DNA of 64,000 bases, from contig QHVB01000032.1 in assembly GCA_003222195.1 (NCBI GenBank), positions 62,001 to 126,000 of the forward strand. Direction: 5' to 3'. Below the pieces are notes generated by a model, which was not told where the DNA came from, searched no databases, and worked only from the letters and a program-made list of their open reading frames with translations. Below are positions 58,853-64,000 of the stretch, one piece after another. A program made the position numbers and the translations under genes. The DNA comes from Gemmatimonadota bacterium. GTDB taxonomy: Bacteria; Gemmatimonadota; Gemmatimonadetes; Gemmatimonadales; GWC2-71-9. The number at the start of each line of letters is the position of its first letter. The first letter of the stretch is position 1.

Positions 58853-59533
58853 CTATTCCCCGTGTTTCAACCAAATATCTGGTCTGCGTTCGCGCGTGAG
58901 GCGCTCGGCCTGCGCCGCACGCCATGCCGCAATTTCGTCGTGATCGCCACTCAACAATACGTCCGGGACGTCGAGCCCGCGATAGCTGGGCGGCCGCGTG
59001 TAGCTGGGGGGCGCCAGCAAACCGTCATAGTGCGAGTCGCTCGAGGCCGACTCATGATCTCCCAGCGCGCGGGGCAGTAGCCGCACCACCGCGTCGACCA
59101 CACACAGCGCCGCCGGCTCTCCGCCCGACAGCACAAAATCGCCGATCGACACTTCTTCCGCGCCCAGGCCTTCTGCCACCCGCTGATCGACGTCCTTGTA
59201 ATGCCCGCACAGCAACGTCAGCTCACCGCCCACCGCGAACCGCACCGCCGTGTCATGCCTGAAGGGTCGCCCCCGCGCCGACAGCAACACGATCGGTGGC
59301 TTCGCGTTCAGGTCCTCGACCGCCTCGAAGAACGGCTCGGGCTTGAGCACCATGCCCGCGCCCCCGCCGTACGGCGCGTCGTCCACCGTCTGATGCTTGT
59401 CGTGCGTGTAATCGCGCAGCTGCACCACGCGATATTGCACCAGCCCTGCTTTTGCCGCGCGCCCCAGGATGCTCGACGAGAGCGGCGCCGCGAACCATTC
59501 CGGAAACAGCGTCACCACGTTGATCCTGAGCAT
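58853..59533 (-). CDS. trmD: tRNA (guanine-N1)-methyltransferase TrmD
   Basis: 226 residues from the ATG at 59533 (LRINVVTLFPEWF). Knot-forming SPOUT motifs are present: PIVLLSARGRPFRHDTA, LLCGHYKDVDQRV, EEVSIGDFVLSGGEPAALCVVDAVVRLLP and the SDSHYDGLLAPPSYTRPPSYRGLDVPDVLLSGDH region. It methylates G37 next to the anticodon and prevents frameshifting. The start lies 2 bases after the rimM stop; a frame extended 12 codons upstream is not needed. Confidence 0.95.
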   Translation of the reverse strand: MLRINVVTLFPEWFAAPLSSSILGRAAKAGLVQYRVVQLRDYTHDKHQTVDDAPYGGGAGMVLKPEPFFEAVEDLNAKPPIVLLSARGRPFRHDTAVRFAVGGELTLLCGHYKDVDQRVAEGLGAEEVSIGDFVLSGGEPAALCVVDAVVRLLPRALGDHESASSDSHYDGLLAPPSYTRPPSYRGLDVPDVLLSGDHDEIAAWRAAQAERLTRERRPDIWLKHGE

Positions 59534-59535
59534 CG

Positions 59536-59820
59536 CTACTCGTCCACCGCGACCAATTGGTCGCGCCACTCTTCGACCGCGGCGCGGGACGTCACGCCTT
59601 CAAAGCCGAGCAGCCATTCGCGGTGATACGCCCGGCGGCGCGTTACGACCAAGGGACCCGCCAGCACCTCTCGTGCGTCGTTCAGGACGTACACGCGTGC
59701 CTTTGGCACGAACACCGTCCCCGGATGCTCCACGAGGGGGACCACCGCCACCTCCCCGTGCTGTCCGTGCGGCTTGCGCAGCCGCCCGACTACGCGGTGG
59801 GTTTCGCGGGCGGTGCTGAT
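59536..59820 (-). CDS. rimM: 16S rRNA processing protein RimM, shortened to its N-terminal domain
   Basis: The frame encodes VVGRLRKPHGQHGEVAVVPL, then VLAGPLVVTRRRAYHREWLL and GFEGVTSRAAVEEWRDQLVAVDE before TAG. These are the conserved parts of the RimM N-terminal domain. The usual second, PRC-barrel domain is absent: about 90 residues instead of about 170. The first conserved residues overlap the rpsP stop, and upstream in this frame no ATG, GTG or TTG occurs; an ATC at 59820 would give a natural length, so I mark this as a tentative start. A GTG at 59751 would cut the conserved N-terminus. It lies between rpsP and trmD, the normal place. Confidence 0.7.
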   Translation of the reverse strand: MSTARETHRVVGRLRKPHGQHGEVAVVPLVEHPGTVFVPKARVYVLNDAREVLAGPLVVTRRRAYHREWLLGFEGVTSRAAVEEWRDQLVAVDE

Positions 59821-60065
59821 TTGCCTAGTACGCCGGCCTTCTTGAGGAGCGAGCGCACCGTATCGGTCGGCAGCGCGCCCTTCTCGAGCCAGGCCCGCGC
59901 CTGCTCCGCGTTCACCTCGATCACCGCTGGATTGGCGCGCGGGTTGTAGTTGCCGATCAAGGCCACAAAGCGGCCGTCGCGCGGCGACTTGGAGTCCGCG
60001 ACGACGATCCGGAAATAGGACTGTCCCTTGCGTCCCACGCGGCGCAGCCGAATTCGAGTTGCCAT
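59790..60065 (-). CDS. rpsP: 30S ribosomal protein S16
   Basis: 91 residues, usual length: ATRIRLRRVGRKGQSYFRIVVADSKSPRDGRFVALIGNYNP and LEKGALPTDTVRSLLKKAGVL. S16 is needed for 30S assembly. It starts 8 bases after the ffh stop on the minus strand; its end overlaps the RimM frame. Confidence 0.97.
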   Translation of the reverse strand: MATRIRLRRVGRKGQSYFRIVVADSKSPRDGRFVALIGNYNPRANPAVIEVNAEQARAWLEKGALPTDTVRSLLKKAGVLGKSAPPAKPTA

Positions 60066-60073
60066 AGCGTTCC

Positions 60074-61378
60074 CTACATCCTTTTTAAGAACTTGCCCAT
60101 CTTGCGCATCTGCTGGAACTGTTCCAGCAGGCGATTCACTTCCTGCACGGGCCGCCCGGCGCCCTTGGCGATCCGCAACTTGCGCTGGCCATTCAGCACG
60201 CTCGGATCGGCGCGCTCCTGCGGGGTCATCGAGAGTACGATTGCCTCGACATGTTTGAGACGTTTGTCGTCCATCGATACACCCTGCAGCGCCTTCGCAT
60301 CGATCCCCGGCAATAACCCGAGCACTTGCTTCAAGGGACCCATGTTCTGCATCTGCTTCAACGCGACCAGAAAATCCTGCAGGTCCATGCCCTTCTTGGA
60401 CAGGACCTTTTTCTCGAGGCGCTTGGCGGCTTCGGCATCGACCGTCGCCGCCGCCTTCTCGACCAGCGCCACCACGTCACCCTGCCCCAGAATCCGTCCA
60501 GCCATCCGGCCGGGATCGAACGGCTCGAGCGCCTCGGTCTTCTCGCCGACGCCGATGTACTTGATCGGCACGCCGGTCACGCCGTGAATCGACAGCGCCG
60601 CGCCGCCGCGGGTGTCGCCATCGAGCTTCGTCAGGATCACCCCGGTGAGCCCGACGCCCTCGTGAAACCCGCGCGCGATCTTCACCGCGTCCTGCCCAGT
60701 CATCCCGTCCACGACCAGCAGCACTTCCTTCGGGGGGACGGCCGCCTTCAGCACCTTCAGCTCGTCCATCATCTCGGCATCGATCTGCAGCCGGCCGGCG
60801 GTATCGACGATCACCGTCCGGGCGCGCGCCGATTCGGCTTCGCGAAGAGCATCCCGGACCAGCGCCGGCACACCCTTCCCCCTTCCCTGTTCCCCCGTCC
60901 CCAGCACCGGTACGTCGATCTGCTGCCCCAGCTGCCGCAGTTGCTCAGCTGCCGCGGGCCGGTAGATGTCGGCCGCCACCAGCGCCGGCGCCTTCTGCTC
61001 GAGCTTCAGCCGCCGCGCGAGCTTGGCTGCCGTCGTTGTCTTCCCCGATCCCTGTAACCCGACGAGGAGAATGACCGTCGGACCTACGGAGGCAAACTCG
61101 AGGCCGGACCTGGTGCCGCCGAGCAGCGTCGCGATTTCGTCGCGCACCAGCTTGACGACTTGCTGGCCGGGGCTGACCGCCTTGACCTGCAGCGCGCCGA
61201 CGGCCCGCTCGCGCACTCGCTCGACGAATCCGCGCGTGACCTCGAAGCTCACGTCCGCCTCGAGCAGGTGGCGGCGGATCTCGCGCAGCGCGTCGGTGAC
61301 GTCGCTTTCCGAGAGCACCCCGCGACCTGTGAGCCGGTTCAGTACCCCGGTCAGCTGCTCGGAAAGGGCCGTAAACAT
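60074..61378 (-). CDS. ffh: signal recognition particle protein Ffh (SRP54)
   Basis: 434 residues. N domain (about 1-90), GTPase G domain with P-loop GLQGSGKTTTAAK (about 104-116), DTAGR, TKLDGDTRGGAALS and a methionine-rich M domain (about 300-430: SKKGMDLQDFLVALKQMQNMGPLKQVLGLLPG, MGKFLKRM). With 4.5S RNA it delivers membrane and secreted proteins to FtsY. It leads the rpsP-rimM-trmD-rplS-rnhB run and diverges from the DUF445 gene. Confidence 0.97.
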   Translation of the reverse strand: MFTALSEQLTGVLNRLTGRGVLSESDVTDALREIRRHLLEADVSFEVTRGFVERVRERAVGALQVKAVSPGQQVVKLVRDEIATLLGGTRSGLEFASVGPTVILLVGLQGSGKTTTAAKLARRLKLEQKAPALVAADIYRPAAAEQLRQLGQQIDVPVLGTGEQGRGKGVPALVRDALREAESARARTVIVDTAGRLQIDAEMMDELKVLKAAVPPKEVLLVVDGMTGQDAVKIARGFHEGVGLTGVILTKLDGDTRGGAALSIHGVTGVPIKYIGVGEKTEALEPFDPGRMAGRILGQGDVVALVEKAAATVDAEAAKRLEKKVLSKKGMDLQDFLVALKQMQNMGPLKQVLGLLPGIDAKALQGVSMDDKRLKHVEAIVLSMTPQERADPSVLNGQRKLRIAKGAGRPVQEVNRLLEQFQQMRKMGKFLKRM

Positions 61379-61394
61379 AAGCGTAGCAAGCTAA

Positions 61395-62717
61395 ATGGCG
61401 AGTACCCGCAAACCAAGTGGGGGTCTTATTTTGGCTACTGTGGCACAGATGACACCGCCCATCACACCGCAGTGGTCGCGGCCGGACGACGCCGAGCGGC
61501 AAGCCCGCCTGGACGCTATGAAGCGGCGCGCGACCGCGTTACTCGGGGTCGCGCTACTGGTATTCGTGGCGGCAAGCATGTACGAGCCGCTGTACCCCTG
61601 GCTCGGCTACGTGCGCGCGACCGCCGAAGCGTCGCTCGTCGGCGGCCTGGCCGACTGGTTTGCCGTGACCGCGCTGTTCCGCCATCCGCTCGGCCTGCCG
61701 ATCCCGCACACCGCGATTGTCGCCACGCGCAAGGAGCGTATCGGTCAGATCCTCGGCAACTTCGTACAGAACCACTTTTTGTCGCGCGAGGTCATCGCCG
61801 CGAATCTGCGCCGGGTCCACCCCGCCGAGCGGGGCGCGCAATGGCTCGCCGACCGCGAGCACGCGCGCCAGATCTCACGGCAGTTCGCGAGCGGTCTCGT
61901 GAAGACCCTCGACTCCCTCCCCCCCAACGAGCTGCAGGATCTGATCACGCAGGTCGTGCGCAATCGCGTCATGTCGTTCCGCGTCGCGCCGGCGCTCGGC
62001 AAGACGCTGGCGTTGGCGCTTGGCGACAACCGCCAGGAGGAGCTGCTCAACGCGGCGGTCCGGCTCGCGGCGGACGCGGTGCGTAACAACCGCGAGCTGA
62101 TTCGCGAGCGCGTGCGCGCCGAAACGCCGTGGTGGGTGCCGCCGGTGCTGGATGACAAGATCTACCAGAAGATCATCGTGGCGGTGGAGCGGCTGCTGCA
62201 CGACATGGTGAATGATCCGGCTCATCCGCTGCGTGGCGCGTTCGACTCCGCGATTCGGGACTTCATCGATCGGCTGCAGCATTCGCCCGAGGTCATCGCG
62301 CGCGCGGAGGCGTTGAAAGAAGAGTGGCTCATGGGCGCGGCGAGCGACGACATGTCGCGCCGGCTGTGGGAGGGCATTCGAGAAGCGATCGCGAACTACG
62401 GGAGCGGGAAGGACGGCAACCCGAGCCCGCTCGACAGCGGCCTGAGCGAGTTCGGCGTCGCGCTCCTCTCCAATCCGACGTTGCTCGTCGAGATCGACGA
62501 TCTGCTGATCGACCTCACGGCCAGCGTCGTCGAGAAGTATCGCCACGAGATTGGTGACCTAATCGCGCAGACCGTGGCGAGCTGGGATCCGGCCGCGACG
62601 TCACGGCGCTTCGAGCTGGCGGTGGGGAGGGATCTGCAGTTTGTGCGCATCAACGGCACACTGGTCGGCGGGCTCGTGGGGCTGCTGATCTACACGATTA
62701 CTCGTTTCCTCCGCTGA
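61395..62717 (+). CDS. DUF445 family membrane protein
   Basis: 440 residues. N-terminal hydrophobic helix (about 48-66), then the family pattern GLADWFAVTALFRHPLGLPIPHTAIVATRKERIGQILGNFVQNHFLS, a long helical middle with coiled segments, and a C-terminal hydrophobic helix (GTLVGGLVGLLIYTITRF). Function of DUF445 (YjiN-like) is not known. An alternative ATG lies at 61449. It ends convergently with the protease gene, overlapping by 20 bases. Confidence 0.9.
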   Translation: MASTRKPSGGLILATVAQMTPPITPQWSRPDDAERQARLDAMKRRATALLGVALLVFVAASMYEPLYPWLGYVRATAEASLVGGLADWFAVTALFRHPLGLPIPHTAIVATRKERIGQILGNFVQNHFLSREVIAANLRRVHPAERGAQWLADREHARQISRQFASGLVKTLDSLPPNELQDLITQVVRNRVMSFRVAPALGKTLALALGDNRQEELLNAAVRLAADAVRNNRELIRERVRAETPWWVPPVLDDKIYQKIIVAVERLLHDMVNDPAHPLRGAFDSAIRDFIDRLQHSPEVIARAEALKEEWLMGAASDDMSRRLWEGIREAIANYGSGKDGNPSPLDSGLSEFGVALLSNPTLLVEIDDLLIDLTASVVEKYRHEIGDLIAQTVASWDPAATSRRFELAVGRDLQFVRINGTLVGGLVGLLIYTITRFLR

Positions 62718-63933
62718 GGTGCACGGTCGGGAGCGCGCGCCACCCCTTCCAGTCCGCCGGCGCGTCGACGAGTCGCACCGCGGGTCTGTTGTCGATCGTC
62801 AACTGTTTCACCTCGGACCGCCGGCCCCCCGCTGTCGACGCGCCCGCCTTTCGCCTTGCCCAGGCGCGCTGCAACCCGAGGGCAAACCGTCCCGCGGCCG
62901 GAGCGTCATCCCAGACGCTGTACCACACCAGGGCATCGCTCCTGGGACCAAGCACTTGGTAGCGGTCGCCGTCCCATCCGGTTGCGAGACTCGTCGCTTC
63001 CGCTTCATTGCCGAGCAATTGTTGAAAGAGCAACCGCGTCTCGTACTCGCCCAGATTGTCTTCCCACTGCACGGTGTCCGCTTCGCCGGAGGCATACCTC
63101 ACCTCGGTCGGCTCGTCGTGTGCCGCGTAGCGCTCGGGATGGAGGATCTGCTCCGTCGAGTGCGGCATGGCGTTGAGCACGGACCGGCCGAAGTACTTGT
63201 GGCGGAACCAGACGATGAAGTCGGCGCCGCCGAGATACGGAAAGATGAGGCCTTCGCGGAGCCAGAGCGGCGCGCGCGCGAATTGCTTCATGCCGGCCTG
63301 TTGCGCCGCCATCGCGGCGCGCTGCTGCCAGAACCAGCCAAGCGGGAATGTGTCGGGCTTCTGTTCCGGCATGAGCACCGGAATTTGCGCGACAACCGCT
63401 TGGCCCTCGAGAATCGCCTGCGCCGCCGACCGCCGGTCGTTCGCGTGGCGCTGCTCGATGATCGAATCGAGGTGGACGTACTGATCCTGCAGCGCATGCA
63501 CGAGCTCGTGGGACACGACCACGCGGAGCTGCAGCGGCTCGACGTCTTCCGGAATGTAGAGCGCGTTCGAATCGGGATCGTAATAGCCGGCAACCTGTTC
63601 GGTGAGCACGTCGATCATCGTCGGCCGCAGCTCGAGCGTATCGGGAATCAGCCCGAACAAGCGGAGCGCCGCTTGCAGTCCGCCGAGCTCGGCGGGTGGC
63701 AGATCCTGATCGATCTTGTGAATGAGGTAGTCCCGAACCTGCGTGCGTGTCCGGCGCAGTACGAGCGGTTCGCGCTTGAAGGACAGTCCTGTGGTCTGCG
63801 CGACGATGGGCATCATGTGATGCACCATGTCCTTCAGCTCCGCTTCGCTCTGGATCGCCTGCGCGCGCTCGCGGCACGCTACGAAGGGGATGAGGATCGC
63901 GACCCAGCCCGCGGATCGCGTCAGCCGGCCCAC
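62698..63933 (-). CDS. HEXXH zinc metalloprotease-like secreted protein
   Basis: 411 residues. An N-terminal hydrophobic stretch (about 8-20, GWVAILIPFVAC) is a signal peptide or lipoprotein signal. The zinc motif HELVH (in VVSHELVHALQDQYVHLD, about 142-159) is followed by an EGQAVV segment (about 175) that may hold the third ligand. No close family is recognised; the pattern is seen in several uncharacterised secreted peptidases. GTG start at 63933 overlaps the end of the upstream gene by 13 bases. Confidence 0.75.
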   Translation of the reverse strand: MGRLTRSAGWVAILIPFVACRERAQAIQSEAELKDMVHHMMPIVAQTTGLSFKREPLVLRRTRTQVRDYLIHKIDQDLPPAELGGLQAALRLFGLIPDTLELRPTMIDVLTEQVAGYYDPDSNALYIPEDVEPLQLRVVVSHELVHALQDQYVHLDSIIEQRHANDRRSAAQAILEGQAVVAQIPVLMPEQKPDTFPLGWFWQQRAAMAAQQAGMKQFARAPLWLREGLIFPYLGGADFIVWFRHKYFGRSVLNAMPHSTEQILHPERYAAHDEPTEVRYASGEADTVQWEDNLGEYETRLLFQQLLGNEAEATSLATGWDGDRYQVLGPRSDALVWYSVWDDAPAAGRFALGLQRAWARRKAGASTAGGRRSEVKQLTIDNRPAVRLVDAPADWKGWRALPTVHLSGGNE

Positions 63934-64000
63934 TCAATCCCCTTCCCCACCGCGAAACCAACCACGCGCGCGACCTCCTTCCCTGTCACAACGATGCCCT
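63921..64000 (-). CDS. C-terminal end of an unidentified gene
   Basis: The last 25 codons before TGA (63921-63923) read GIVVTGKEVARVVGFAVGKG then IEWAG. The gene enters from outside the window on the minus strand and overlaps the protease start. Too short to assign a family. Confidence 0.5.
   Translation of the reverse strand, partial: GIVVTGKEVARVVGFAVGKGIEWAG

Overview
The window is a GC-rich bacterial chromosome segment with dense gene packing, frequent GTG/TTG starts and many 1-13 bp gene overlaps. Three TonB-dependent receptors (two with an N-terminal carboxypeptidase-like domain), lipoprotein proteases, an FHA/PP2C pair, a MaeB-PckA pair and many histidine kinases point to a soil or sediment Gram-negative. 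My best guess is Gemmatimonadota, with Acidobacteriota as the main alternative. This is inferred from gene style only; no rRNA gene is present.

Layout. 1-4.8 kb: end of a metal ABC permease, an M30-like lipoprotein peptidase, a TonB receptor and a small secreted protein. 4.8-16.9 kb: housekeeping and metabolism, with malic enzyme-phosphotransacetylase fusion, ATP-dependent PEP carboxykinase, an HD hydrolase, PP2C phosphatase with a triple-FHA membrane protein, a UPF0104-type membrane protein, a UvrA paralogue and an EamA transporter. 17.0-26.2 kb: first signalling block, containing a hybrid kinase and then TonB receptor - YfiR - sensor kinase - Rcp1-like regulator - hybrid kinase in one tight run. 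26.3-31.6 kb: tRNA-Asn, an AraC regulator diverging from an aldo/keto reductase, a sorbosone-type dehydrogenase and a beta-propeller/NTF2-like fusion, closed by remnants of tRNA 3' ends (an apparent integration footprint). 31.6-45.5 kb: second signalling block with five histidine kinases, three response regulators, a MEDS-domain regulator and the wreck of another hybrid kinase. 45.5-51.4 kb: a palindrome-rich promoter, holB, moaC, two lytic transglycosylases, three small unknown genes, ilvE and tRNA-Lys. 51.4-56 kb: a frameshifted four-helix-bundle gene, a methyltransferase flanked by short tandem repeats, and a large Oar-like receptor. 56-64 kb: polX and the ffh-rpsP-rimM-trmD-rplS-rnhB run (with a severely shortened rimM), a DUF445 membrane protein and an HEXXH protease.

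Themes. The dominant feature is signalling: eight histidine kinases and four stand-alone receivers lie in about 28 kb. The most system-like unit is the receptor-YfiR-kinase-receiver-hybrid kinase run, which looks like an outer-membrane-to-cytoplasm relay in which a histidine kinase takes the place that a diguanylate cyclase holds in YfiBNR. A second kinase-receiver-hybrid kinase module near 43-45.5 kb has the same order but has lost nearly all of its hybrid kinase. Three copies of a 16-bp palindrome (consensus GTAGGCAAAGCCCTAC) sit upstream of genes in both blocks and suggest a shared regulator, perhaps the NarL-type regulator encoded at 40475-41128.
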